Shown here: piece by piece, positions 46,901 through 52,425 of the stretch
Position numbering within the stretch: the stretch's first letter is position 1
How the letters are laid out: each line of letters begins with the position of its first letter
NCBI RefSeq assembly: GCF_022581195.2
Contig: NC_061465.1
Span: forward strand, 12,693,948 to 12,757,947
From: Helicoverpa zea
Taxonomy: Eukaryota; Arthropoda; Insecta; Lepidoptera; Noctuidae
Length of the DNA stretch: 64,000 nt
Direction of reading: 5' to 3'
Translations under genes and position numbers: made by a program
Notes under the pieces: model-generated
Told to the model about the DNA's origin: nothing
The model's input: the letters and a program-made list of their open reading frames with translations, nothing else
Database searches by the model: none

Positions 46901-49900
46901 TTTAGGGTGAGAGATGTGCGTTTGTGTGTGCGTTTGTGCAAAGTAATGTTCCCTCCTATCTTCTAAACTGATTTTAAAACCAAATCTTCTAAACAAATCA
47001 ATTTAATCTTCTAAACTGTTTTTATCTGTTTTTTATGCGGTTTTCAATAAAGGGTTTATGTTCGATGAGTTCATGTTCTTAGATAGGTGTCATGGCTGTA
47101 ACTCACTAGGGGGCGCCACAATATTAGGGCAAAACAGCAAAGTAATGTTCCCACCTACTTTCTAAACTAATGATCTGATTTTGAGAGAGTTTTCAATAAC
47201 TGATTTGTGTTCGATGAGTTCATGTTCTTAGACAGGTGTCATGGCTGTAGCTCACCAGGGGGCGCCACAATATTAGTGCTAAACAATGTTGCAATATAAT
47301 CAAAACTTACAATTCTGTTTTCATCAGCAATGTGTACGCGCTTAATGCATGTTCCCAAATAATAAAAATTACGCCTGTAACTCACTAGAGGGCGCTACAA
47401 TATCAGCGCAAAATAATATTGCAATAACGTATTATATAGACTATTATTCGTATATGCTCTCTAAAAAGTCTGAAATAAAATTAAGTAAAATTAAAAATTT
47501 TGAAAAAACCCACGACGGTAAAAATCTTATTGAAAAAATAATAATAAAATAACTCAAAACCCCCGACTTAACCCAATTATATAGGAATAACCGTCGGGGG
47601 CTGCCTTTTCTATATGAAATTTCTTCAATTAATTGAGTTTATTTTATGTCATCGGTAAACATCTACAATTCTTCAATAATAAAACCTATTCACGACACTA
47701 GGAATCCTTTAGCTGGTTTAATGGCAGCCCCCGACGGATATTCCTATATGTATAATTGGGTTAAGTCGGGGGTTTTGAGTTATTTTATTATTTTTCAATA
47801 TGATTTTTACCGTCGTGGGTTTCTTCAAAATTTTTAACGTTTAAGTAAACGTTTTTACCTTTTCTGTCATTCAATAATGAATCATTTTGTCTGCAAATGA
47901 TTTTCGATTGCAACATTATTGTAGAGCAAACTACCGTATAGACCAAAATCACCAAAATAGCAGACCAATCGAAAACCAATCGAATGTCGTTGGAACACGA
48001 TTGGTCTTATATTAGTAGCAGAATGCAATTTTGACATTATTGACTTAGGAGAATCGGGCCCCAGTCCGCAAAAAAACTGATGGGTTAGAATCAATAGCAG
48101 AACATATCTACATTACCAGTAAACATGTTTTTTTCATATATTTTTATCCGCCCTATTATCAGCAAAATATACGAAAATTGTGGCCAATACGACAGTTGTG
48201 GCCATACAATCGTTTACAAAATAAACATAATATTATGTCGTTATCAATTACTATTTTTTTGTACTAAAACACAACAAAATAAAAATCTACAAAACATATT
48301 TAACTATAAGTTGTCAAAGTTTGCACACTGAATGAAATGCAATTCTGTATGGTTTACCTGAAGAATATAATATATGGAATAGAATAGAAGCACGGAGCAG
48401 TGTGTCTTACTGTCCCCAGTCTGTTCATGTAAACATCTGAAATGTTTACATTCATCATTATTTTGTTTGATTTCTATAGTTTACTGACAGTTTATTTACT
48501 TGTATTTAAATATATGTATATTTTTGCTTGCCTGTTTATGTTCTATTGGGTGAGACTAGTAGATATGCGCGGCATGCGTAGGTATAATCAGTCGTATGCA
48601 TGTTTTATTTGTTTTAATGTGAAGTAGGTAATTATTACAAGTTAAGGAGCGTTCGTCCCAGCTCTTCATTCCCAGTGTGTTGTGTCAGTGCATGAGTGCA
48701 GAAGTGTGAGCAGGCAGCTCAGGGCTTGGTGAGACAGCGCAGGCGGCTCGCGCAGACCCGCGCTGCCGGCGAGGAGGTGCGCTTGCATGTGTGTGGGGAG
48801 CGCGGCGCTTGATGCCACTCGCACGCCTACAGGCCTTTACGACACAACGCCTATAGTTTTACTAATTTCTCTAAAAGGGGGAGTTCTGGGAGTTCTTTAT
48901 ATTTTATTTACCAACCAATTTGAATAATTTTATTATAGTTCGGCCATTCAGAGAATGCGTTCCTGACACGTCGCGATTGAACTGACGACGTAACTACATT
49001 CATTGATTATTGATATAATAATGTTGTTTTAATGCTCCTCAATTGTTAAAACGGTAAACAACCAGCAAAAATATTTTTATCGTAACTGCAACGCCATTGC
49101 AAAGTTACGTCGTCAGTTCAATCGCGACGTGTCAGGAACGCATTCTCTGAATGGCCGAACTATAGTTTGGGTAAACTTCCAAAATGTTGTGAGTAAACGT
49201 CCCACTGTCATCAGATCCAACATCCAATGATTGGACTCTTGAGATATTGAGTTCTTGGCACGCATCGGGTAAGAACTCTCAAAGTGCACGTCCGAGTATA
49301 CTATAAATAATATTGACGAGAATTTTCCGCTAACATGGATTATGACAGCCGTTGTAGATTCGAAAGGTACATACATACAAGAACTTGGCTGATTTTGCCT
49401 AGACACTGCAGAAGCAAGAAATTTTTGCATCAATAGCGGCAAAATTAAGAACACAGCTGCCAGCTTATTTCATCCATCTATGTGAAGTGACACCATCATC
49501 CACCTTCTTCGAGCCACGTCAGGCCATCCTGTCATCATGTTCCTTCCAGGCCGTCATCGTCAGTTCCGGTGCCCCGGTCCATGCCTCCAAGCCATGCACG
49601 CTGTCTGCTAGCATGTTGAACACATGCAAGCGAAATCAACTGCGTACTGAAGTCGGTAAAAATTGAAATGTTCTATATATACCGAATCTAGCCGATCAGA
49701 TCAGGATCCTATGACAATGAGATCATTTGGAAAGTTTACTTTTTCAAACCAAAAATGATTGTTCTAATAGGTTGGTTAACAACAGAGATATGCACAAACA
49801 AACATCCTTTTTGGAAGTTCAAGGTGAAAAATTAGATTTGCATGGTCACTCCGCAAGTTCAACTATCTCTGTAGAGTGTGATATGGGTCAGTGGGTCGTC

Positions 49901-50523
49901 TTAGGGATGTAATAACTGCCGCAGAGATAGCTGACCTTAATGCTCTGTGTGTAGTGCGTGTCTCGGGTAACAAGTAACACCACATTTATATTGTTAGGAC
50001 GACGAGGTGACACAACCGGCCGCCGAGCCCGCCGAGCCCGCCGCGACCGCGTCCGAGCCCTGCAGGTAAACCCGCAGCCGCGCCCCTCGGCCCACCCCCG
50101 CCCCTCCGCTACAACCCCCCTGCCCGCAGGCGCCTGGCCGAGAGCACGCCCGACCTGGTGCTGGACCTGCCCGCCCGCGCCGCGCCCGCCGACTCCGCCG
50201 ACACCTTCCTGCACAACCGCGACACGCTGCGCAAGCGGCCCCGCGCCGGCCCCGCGCCCGCGCCCGGCCCTGCGCCCGCCACTCCAGCGCCCGCCGCCCC
50301 CGCGCCCGCCACCCCCGCGCCCGCCGCCAGCCCCGTGCCGGCGCGCAACACGGCGCGCGTGGCCGCCAAGTTCGCCGAGCTGACGCTGACGGGCGGCTCG
50401 CTGAAGCCGGCGCTGGCCGCCAAGCCGGCGCTGCTGCGCCGCCCCACGCCGCACCCGCAGCACGCGCCGCGCGCGCCCGCCGACGCGGCGGCTCCGGCGG
50501 CAGACCCCGACGCCGCCTGCTAG
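19907..50523 (+). CDS. srGAP: SLIT-ROBO Rho GTPase-activating protein (F-BAR + RhoGAP)
   Basis: Eleven coding exons: 19907-20024, 41932-42115, 42187-42562, 42704-43237, 43480-43968, 44624-44784, 45271-45572, 45968-46028, 46318-46372, 49998-50065 and 50130-50523. They total 2742 bases, 913 residues, with consistent phases. Residues ~40-330 form the F-BAR membrane-bending domain (QLAEQTRVLEARAE, RRRADLEHEYARALDKLA, ARADYVLSLEAANATLQRYY). Residues ~494-690 form the RhoGAP domain: arginine finger R523 in GVFRVSGS, ERGEDPLADV, INTVCGLLKLYLRE, LRYLFAFLA, and the invariant Asn in NMMDAWNLAICLGPTLL. This matches vertebrate srGAPs, which act on Rac/Cdc42 at the plasma membrane in guidance and protrusion. 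The C-terminus is Ala/Pro-rich (PAPAT/PAPAA repeats), and no SH3 domain is found. The final TAG is 50521-50523. The ATG choice is supported by an in-frame upstream stop. Confidence 0.88.
20054..20958 (+). mobile_element. composite element X, copy 1 (9-bp TSD)
   Basis: Begins GGCTTATGTTTAACTGATCA and ends TCATTATATTTGTTCCC, flanked by a perfect 9-bp duplication TAAGCTTTG (20045-20053, 20959-20967). The left half has ~120-bp tandem units starting at ~20099, 20219 and 20338 (TAGTAAATGATCACCAAAA). The middle (~20545-20650) is a reversed RTE 3' end. The right half repeats the GATCA motif inverted (TTGGTGATCATTTACTAAAT). No transposase. Sibling copies: 23401-28729 and 33021-33952. Confidence 0.8.
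21448..21975 (+). mobile_element. SINE family B, split by a Helitron-like insertion
   Basis: The tRNA-like head (~21448-21545) has a degenerate B box, GGGTTCAATTACAGGCC. The body and tail (~21805-21975) have GTGAAGGAAAACATG, GAGGCCTGTGTCCAGCAG and a GATGATGATG end. The element at 21578-21765 interrupts it. Confidence 0.65.
21578..21765 (+). mobile_element. Helitron-like non-autonomous element
   Basis: ATACTAATATTATAAAGCTG to GCTGGCAGAAGCTAG, then T. Internally it has GAACTACTGGTCCGATTTGA and TTCCCACGGGATGCGGGTGA. Inserted between head and body of a SINE B copy. Confidence 0.65.
22052..22215 (+). mobile_element. SINE family C tail
   Basis: Matches 38195-38297 and the reverse of 34576-34790: ATCGGGCTATGAGAGCGAAG, GCACTATAATATGTCCTGCA and AATAGGCTAGGACGAC. 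The tRNA-like head is missing. Confidence 0.55.
22250..23245 (-). pseudogene. Jockey-like non-LTR retrotransposon, 5'-truncated
   Basis: On the minus strand a frame open from ~23245 to stop 22609 encodes the end of a reverse transcriptase ORF (LVRSTLEYASSVWNP, DRIEWLQRSFTRYLRF, LHDRRILADMVLLFKIVNG), followed by an AT-rich 3' UTR down to ~22250. The RT catalytic core is absent, so this is a dead copy. The remaining 195-codon frame from 23196 has no stop, suggesting a fairly recent insertion. Confidence 0.8.
23659..23870 (+). repeat. 5' LTR of the Gypsy element
   Basis: 212 bp, begins TGTGGTGACCTACC, ends TTTCTTCCTACA; same sequence as 27897-28108. Confidence 0.9.
23900..24724 (+). CDS. Gypsy Gag polyprotein
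   Basis: 274-residue frame from ATG 23900, 29 bases after the 5' LTR. The N-terminal half is an insect Gypsy-type Gag (PPFYPEKPALWFAQMDAQF, FYVTGHLDP, KLKAELIKR, LPAGTQTIVA). Then come a Ser/Arg-rich stretch (~residues 230-245) and a cysteine/histidine motif, CWYHQRFGDNAKKCIKPC, replacing the classical zinc knuckle. It forms the particle core and binds the element RNA. It overlaps the pol frame by at least 43 bases. Confidence 0.88.
   Translation: MSISKADVDGAETSKVGIDAAEACRVGVRVPPFYPEKPALWFAQMDAQFALANIKTDETKYFYVTGHLDPKYADVVEDIIANPPASDKYEKLKAELIKRQSASREEKVKQLLMHEELGDRKPSQFYRHLLNLAGPGVPEEFLRTMWTSRLPAGTQTIVASQSKLDLAELAELADRIHVITGPAQVASTAAVATAPSSSTSGLHAEIAALNRQMQKMALKLERLSRNRSRSRSRSRHRSSSRRSQCWYHQRFGDNAKKCIKPCDYTTSGNARGNL
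24682..27876 (+). CDS. Gypsy Pol polyprotein (protease, RT, RNase H, integrase)
   Basis: 1064 residues counted from the first ATG, 24682; translation presumably enters by -1 frameshift from Gag, as the frame is -1 relative to gag and overlaps it. Domains in order: aspartic protease with FLVDTGSDLSVY (residues ~34-45); reverse transcriptase with FSQIDLVKAYNQIPV and catalytic YLDDFLVFS; RNase H with VTDASDKAIGAVL and YTDHKPL; integrase with an H-H-C-C zinc region (SHPGTKASARL ... SCLACQRSK) and DDE core segments IHIDLIGPLP, DIVTDRGRQFES and HPACNGLVERFHR. No stop or frameshift is visible, so the enzyme set looks complete. No envelope gene follows. Confidence 0.92.
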   Translation: MRLHNVGKCAGQSVMAADDCPSAGRLFVTDQRLKIQFLVDTGSDLSVYPRSAIPRRLGKTEYELRAANGTVINTYGFVSLTLNLGLRRDFAWRFIVADVTRAIIGVDFLSYYNLVVDCRNQRLIDNHTTLSTPASPVRRSDDVSSVRVSLGDSAFTHILREYPDITRPRGIHDTSKHNTVHHIRTTPGPPVSSSPRRLAPDKLKIAKAEFDDMLRSGICRLSESPWSSPLHLVPKKGNRWRPCGDYRMLNARTVPDQYPIRHIQDFAHSLSGCTIFSQIDLVKAYNQIPVHPDDIPKTAITTPFGLFEFPFMTFGLRNAAQTFQRFVDEMLRGLDFTYAYLDDFLVFSKDQKTHELHLRQLFTRLREYGMVINSAKCVFGASEVNFLGYHISSKGTRPLPAKVEAVQNFPEPKTVRELRRFLGMLNFYRRFIPNAAACQAPLNSLLSDSVKGSHPVNFTADQREAFQGCKDSLCRAALLAHPDCTAKMALVTDASDKAIGAVLQQRTGGAWEPLAFFSRKLSDAQVKYSPYDRELLAIYESVKYFRHMLEARDFVIYTDHKPLTFAFTSRKENCSPRQFRHLDLIAQFTTDIRHISGKDNVVADTLSRVEEITQPVPVERIAAAQEDDQELQQLLAGDNSLRLQLVSVPGSQQQLYCDLSSGTPRPFVPKELRRSIFLSLHSLSHPGTKASARLIAARYVWPGVRKDCRNWAQSCLACQRSKTTRHVSAPLQTFKLPQARFAFIHIDLIGPLPLCQGFRYCLTAVDRFTRWPEAIPLADITAETVAKALLGGWIARFGCPSDIVTDRGRQFESALFKCLSGIAGFQHRRTTAYHPACNGLVERFHRQLKAAITCHAGSSWVESLPLVLLGVRSAFKEDVQASAAELVFGQPLRLPGEFFDPRVEETVDMTDYLSRLRSIVRSLQPAPAVRHNSRFKTFVFKELATAMHVFLRDCTAGGGLKPAYSGPHKVLERGDKVFKLLVNGKQVTVSIDRIKPAFILRDPDTTAHSPHNTIAHNSPQSPLDNNTHHYSPDADNRGLPSADDGVIRTTRSGRRVHFPAYYRP
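27897..28108 (+). repeat. 3' LTR of the Gypsy element
   Basis: 212 bp copy of the 5' LTR. It is preceded by a G-rich tract 20 bases after the pol stop. Confidence 0.9.
28739..30970. other. srGAP intron 1, mostly unique sequence
   Basis: No open frame with support and no recognised repeat over ~2.2 kb. A moderately GC-rich stretch around 28970-29290 contains a TATA-like box (listed separately). Confidence 0.4.
29169..29176 (+). promoter_or_regulatory. TATA-like box in srGAP intron 1
   Basis: TATATAAA within CATATCCTATATAAAGAAAT, in a non-repetitive, relatively GC-rich island. No coding first exon could be defined downstream, so this is weak evidence for an internal promoter or noncoding transcript. 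Confidence 0.2.
30971..31594 (+). mobile_element. Helitron-like copy with nested insertions
   Basis: Left part ACTAATATTATAAATGCGAA...GGATACTTTTTATC (to ~31111). The right part ...CTACGTGGGCGAAGCC to AAGCTAGTA resumes after ~31535. Between them lies a retroposed 3'-end repeat (TTATTCTTTATTGCACAC ... GTTCTCTTACAGCCAACCC), itself split by the MITE at 31176-31468. Confidence 0.6.
31176..31468. mobile_element. 293-bp MITE, TTA duplication, 31-bp perfect TIRs
   Basis: Flanked by TTA (31173-31175, 31469-31471). The termini GGGCCTATGCACACCACG... are perfect inverted repeats over ~31 bases. The interior is a GC-rich series of palindrome-bearing repeats (TGTATCGATACAAACGCGCG). TSD and termini fit PIF/Harbinger-derived MITEs. 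Noncoding. Confidence 0.82.
31797..31915 (+). mobile_element. SINE family A, 5' fragment
   Basis: GTGGGTAAAGAGCCAACTCT, then GGGTTCGATTCCAGGTCAGG, then ACTTTTCTAAGTTTGTATAA. The body is lost after ~31915. Confidence 0.65.
32591..32706 (+). mobile_element. degenerate Helitron-like copy
   Basis: AGTACTGTTATTATAAAGAG to ACCACGGGAAAACGGCTAG, with TTTTATCCCGGTACGGACAG between. It is internally deleted relative to 9986-10176. Flanking intron 31916-33011 is otherwise featureless, apart from a still older remnant near 32900-33000. Confidence 0.55.
33021..33952 (+). mobile_element. composite element X, copy 3 (9-bp TSD)
   Basis: GGCTTATGTTTAACTGATCA ... ATTTGTTCCC flanked by ATAATTTAT (33012-33020, 33953-33961). 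It is the longest intact copy (932 bp) with the same tandem units, reversed RTE tail (~33545-33660) and right half as copy 1. It keeps a 16-base segment, CTTTTCGAGGGAGTGT, that copy 1 lacks. Confidence 0.82.
34130..34300 (+). promoter_or_regulatory. CpG-rich island with TATA-like box in srGAP intron 1
   Basis: An abrupt GC-rich block in AT-rich intron, containing TATATTTA (34187-34194) inside GGCGCTATATTTAGCGCGCG, followed by GCCGCC repeats. Candidate internal promoter. No coding first exon with a phase-1 donor was found nearby. Confidence 0.3.
34576..34790 (-). mobile_element. SINE family C (tail and body)
   Basis: Minus-strand copy: GGTCCTGCGCCTGATCTCTC, TGCACCTGTGTCTGCGCAAA and ATAATATGTCCTGCGCAC, ending in ...GGACATCATCATCATC. 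Same family as 37995-38745. Confidence 0.65.
34800..35309. other. srGAP intron 1, no gene seen
   Basis: AT-rich unique sequence. From ~35235 it includes GTGTGATGAGCATGCTTGTT, a piece of SINE D in forward orientation. Confidence 0.35.
35310..35575 (-). mobile_element. tRNA-derived SINE family D
   Basis: On the minus strand: a tRNA-like head, GATGGCGCAATGGTCACCAT, with a B box GGTTCGATTCCCGG (~35500), then GTGTGATGAGCATGTTTGTT, and a tail ending GGGGCTAACCGACCG. The anticodon-arm region is not a credible tRNA, so it is a SINE and not a tRNA gene. Confidence 0.7.
35583..36688. mobile_element. fold-back element with ATATGTCACCGTAAGATTAC ends, interrupted
   Basis: The left end ATATGTCACCGTAA is separated from its continuation (GATTACAAACATCG at 36088) by the element at 35597-36084. 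The right arm 36556-36688 is the reverse complement of the rejoined left arm over ~130 bases. Confidence 0.75.
35597..36084. mobile_element. 488-bp MITE nested in another MITE, TAA duplication
   Basis: Terminal inverted repeats are TGCTACTGCTCCACCTGCGT and its near-complement at the right. It is flanked by TAA (35594-35596, 36085-36087), and excising it rebuilds the arm of the host element. Confidence 0.78.
36691..36939. mobile_element. small fold-back element, TCGCTCACCTAG termini
   Basis: TCGCTCACCTAGTAGTATAA at 36691 and its inverted counterpart (ATTATACTGCTAGGTGAGCGA) at ~36919-36939. The interior is AT-rich. Confidence 0.65.
36940..37035 (+). mobile_element. SINE family D tail
   Basis: ATGTAGTTTATCAGTTGTGT through ACCATGGGGCTAACCGACCG, inverted relative to 35310-35575. 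Confidence 0.6.
37195..37382 (+). mobile_element. Helitron-like element, second subfamily
   Basis: CACTAATATTACAAATGTGA ... AACGGCTGGCCCGATTAGGT ... CACGCGGGCGAAGCCGTGAG, ending GGAAGCTAGTA. Inverse copy at 14921-15112. Confidence 0.65.
37383..37994. other. srGAP intron 1, no gene seen
   Basis: AT-rich unique sequence without supported features. Confidence 0.35.
37995..38745 (+). mobile_element. tRNA-derived SINE family C, split by a GC-rich MITE
   Basis: Head with A-box-like GGTCTAGTGGTCGC and B-box-like GCTTCGATTCCCGGGTCGG. Body: GGTCCTGCGCCTGATCTCTC. The tail resumes after the MITE with ACAACAGCCGCCGTGGCC. The head resembles a tRNA but lacks a believable fold. Confidence 0.7.
38298..38687. 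mobile_element. 390-bp GC-rich MITE, TTA duplication
   Basis: Flanked by TTA (38295-38297, 38688-38690). Termini are GGGTGCGTCCACATCTGGCG and its reverse complement, with inverted arms of ~75 bases. The interior is saturated with GCGCGAGCTGCGCGC-like motifs. Its long open frames are compositional artefacts. Confidence 0.8.
38750..40140. other. srGAP intron 1, no gene seen
   Basis: Mixed composition, with a short CG-rich patch at ~39000-39025 but no domain-bearing frame or recognised repeat. Confidence 0.35.
40090..40245 (+). promoter_or_regulatory. CpG-rich promoter region for the srGAP internal first exon
   Basis: GC-rich block (GGTCACGGCGGCGCGGTGAC, GGAGGGCGGGGGGCGC) immediately before ATG 40246, within an AT-rich intron. 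No TATA box seen, as expected for a CpG-type promoter. Inferred. Confidence 0.4.
40246..40312 (+). CDS. srGAP: alternative first coding exon of srGAP
   Basis: ATG 40246 opens MFQCIVQPRHDW and runs 22 codons plus one base to a GTACGA donor at 40313. That is phase 1, the same as the upstream exon 19907-20024. Splicing to 41932 gives ...NAFP-D-IRLQLAEQ, with Asp at the junction where the upstream exon gives Asn. An in-frame TGA (40144-40146) lies upstream with no intervening ATG, and the flank is CpG-rich, so this looks like a separate promoter. The resulting protein would be 896 residues. Not proven without transcripts. Confidence 0.6.
40313..41931. other. srGAP intron before exon 2
   Basis: A second GC-rich block at ~40690-40900 has no clear exon; the remainder is AT-rich. 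A retrotransposon-like scrap (CGAGTTGGAATGTAGGAAGGATGACTGG around 41786) recalls the RTE endonuclease start motif. Confidence 0.35.
44943..45217 (-). mobile_element. SINE family B
   Basis: On the minus strand: the tRNA-like head GTGGCCTTAGTGGATAAAGG with B box GGGTTCGATTCCAG (~45140), then GAAGGAAAACATCTTGAGGA, ACCCGCATTGAGCAAGCG and CTCAATCCTTCTCCGTGTGA. It lies in the intron between srGAP exons 6 and 7, ending ~50 bases before exon 7. Confidence 0.7.
45676..45906. mobile_element. 231-bp palindromic MITE, copy 1
   Basis: TATAGTTCGGCCATTCAGAG ... and its reverse complement at the right, with ~50-bp TIRs (GCGTTCCTGACACGTCGCGA). Probable TA target. It ends ~60 bases before the acceptor of srGAP exon 8. 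Confidence 0.85.
46873..47840. mobile_element. unclassified insertion inside the interrupted MITE
   Basis: Begins ACCCACGACGG and has the complement CCGTCGTGGGT near its right end (~47807-47819). It contains a ~150-bp-period tandem duplication (47035-47290; GTTCGATGAGTTCATGTTCT, GGGGGCGCCACAATATTAG) and a fold-back (47491-47837). No clear target duplication and no coding sequence. Confidence 0.45.
47491..47837. repeat. fold-back with 115-bp arms
   Basis: Arms 47491-47605 and 47723-47837 are inverted, sharing CCCACGACGGTAAAAATC, AACCCCCGACTTAACCCAAT and CCGTCGGGGGCTGCC. Confidence 0.75.
48738..48776 (+). other. candidate in-frame microexon of srGAP
   Basis: A 39-base stretch bounded by GAGACAG and a GTGCGC donor would add RRRLAQTRAAGEE between exons 9 and 10, both phase 0, without shifting frame. 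It sits in a short GC-rich patch of an AT-rich repeat-filled intron. No conservation evidence. Confidence 0.2.
48934..49164. mobile_element. 231-bp palindromic MITE, copy 2
   Basis: Same termini and length as 45676-45906, but the core is inverted relative to that copy. Confidence 0.85.
49165..49997. other. srGAP intron 9 distal part
   Basis: No recognised repeat or gene. Ends with the TTGTTAG acceptor of exon 10. Confidence 0.35.
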
Positions 50524-50795
50524 CCCAGCGCTGACCTTGCAGAACGTTATCTTTACCGTGTCATTATTTTTTATACGCGCCGAGGAACGCGCTCGCACTG
50601 ACCCCCGCCGATATTGACGCGCTGTAGTTGTAAGTAGTAGGTGCGTATTTTTTTAAGTAATTTTAGGCCTGGAATGAGGCTAACGTTCGTAGGCGCATGT
50701 AGTGGTCGCGGGCGGCCGGTGCGGCGTGTATCCGCGGCGCATTATACACTGTATCTATGGAATGTGCTATATCTATCCATGATAACCTCGTACTC

Positions 50796-50801
50796 AATAA
50801 A
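50796..50801 (+). terminator. poly(A) signal of srGAP
   Basis: AATAAA about 270 bases after the srGAP stop codon, in ACTCAATAAACCAG. Confidence 0.7.
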
Positions 50802-51360
50802 CCAGTATTACACACAAATTACGGTATTATTTTATTAGCTGTTTGACACATTCCTCCGACTGATCCAGGTGTACGTGTCGCAGACATTTGTTCGATCTGT
50901 GGATTTTAACATGGTCCTTTGAACAGATCGGACTTAAATCAGTGTTTTTTGATGGTGTAACCCACGGTCCATATCGAGGATCCATTTTTTGAACTTCACC
51001 ACGTCTGCCCAAACTGCAATATTATTATAGTTGAATATTTATTTAAACCATCGTTGTCAGATAAGTATTGGTTGTGGTTATCGCTTGAGTCTTACTTGAG
51101 CTAGTGGCGCACGTAGTCCAGTGTGCTCCGCCTTAGTGGTGTAGTGTGGGCGGGAGAGGTACGCTGCTGTGTTCGGCTTGGCGGCACCTGTTGCTGCATT
51201 GAGTTCAGCAGGAGCCGCAGTTCATGACAGTTCGTTGATGTCAAACATTTTACAACATGCGACCTTTCCATACAAGTTATAATTGAGCATTTCATGTAGT
51301 GAGCTATTCTACGAAGAAGTTACCGGGCCTAGGACACATACCTACATTATGCCTAGTTCG
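50802..51360. other. intergenic, no gene seen
   Basis: Spacer between the srGAP poly(A) site and SINE copies. Confidence 0.4.
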
Positions 51361-51520
51361 AAGCGACTGCCTATCTGACGTCCTCAGCCCACTTGCCTGG
51401 GCAACCAGACCCTTAGTAAGACTGGTCGCCAGACTACTATGACTACTTATACTGCCATAGATGTTCAAATGACAGCCGGGACCCACCAACTTAACGTCCC
51501 TTCCGAAATGCCGATCCGCG
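51361..51520 (-). mobile_element. SINE family A body fragment
   Basis: AGCGACTGCCTATCTGACGT, GACAGCCGGGACCCACCAAC; reverse-oriented and diverged. Confidence 0.5.
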
Positions 51521-51623
51521 TCTTCGTACGTCTTTGTCCGCTTGGATATCTATATAAGATTCCAACTGGTACCAAATGGGTATGGGTAAGTAGAATTTTT
51601 GTGCAATAAAGTTTGCGAAAAAA

Positions 51624-52007
51624 GTCGTGGTGGCCTAGTGGGTAAAGGACCAACCTCTCAAGTATGAGGGCGCGGGTTCGATCCCAGGTCAGGCAAGTAC
51701 CAATGCAACTTTTCTAAGTTTGTATGTACTTTCTAAGTATATCTTAGACACCATGGACTGTGTTTCGGATGGCACGTTAAACTGTAGGTCCCGGCTGTCA
51801 TTGAACATCCTTGGCAGTCGTTACGGGTAGTCAGAAGCCAGTAAGTCTGACACCAGTCTAACCAAAGGGTATCGGGTTGCCCGGGTAACTGGGTTGAGGA
51901 GGTCAGATAGGCAGTCGCTTCTTGTAAAGCACTGGTACTCAGCTGAATCCGGTTAGACTGGAAGCCGACCCCAACATGATTGGGAAAAAGGCTCGGGAGA
52001 TGATGAA
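51624..52007 (+). mobile_element. tRNA-derived SINE family A, best-preserved copy
   Basis: Head CGTGGTGGCCTAGTGGGTAA (A box), then GGGTTCGATCCCAGGTCAGG (B box), then the full body with ACACCAGTCTAACCAAAGGG and tail CCCCAACATGATTGGGAAAA, GATGATGAAAG. It lies between convergent srGAP and chn. Confidence 0.8.
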
Positions 52008-52035
52008 AGTTTGCTTCTTCGGTGGGATTCATAAC

Positions 52036-52041
52036 TTTATT
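52036..52041 (-). terminator. poly(A) signal of the chn-like gene
   Basis: AATAAA on the minus strand (TTTATT on plus), ~385 bases past the stop codon at 52426. Confidence 0.6.
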
Positions 52042-52425
52042 AATATTATTTTGTACATGTTATCATCGAACAAGCATAAATTTACATTTAACAGTTAACT
52101 ACTAATTAAATTTGATCAAATACGCCAATGCATCGTTGGCAAACAAGTGTAGTGATAGCGGCGCAGTGCTGATGCGGCACGGCGCGGTGCGACCGCCGCC
52201 GCCGCTCGGACCGACCCAGCTGCTAATGTGTACCTGCCTTCAGCTGGAACAACAAATATTGCAATAATGTTGGGGGAAGGGCATGGGTAAACATGCCCGG
52301 TATTTAGTCGCGGAACGACATGAAGTTTTTCAAGAACTGTACGTACGCCAAGATTTGGATGGTCAGGCAGTAAGTAGTCGCCGGAGCCAGGAGTCGTCAT
52401 CCGCGGTGCGGTGCGGCGGCGCGGG

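Larger units (their letters stand above)
46783..48062 (-). mobile_element. second copy of the 4311-4715 MITE, interrupted
   Basis: 46783-46872 matches the reverse of ~4600-4690, and ~47840-48062 matches the reverse of ~4311-4590. The ~965 bases between are absent from the intact copy. Confidence 0.65.
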
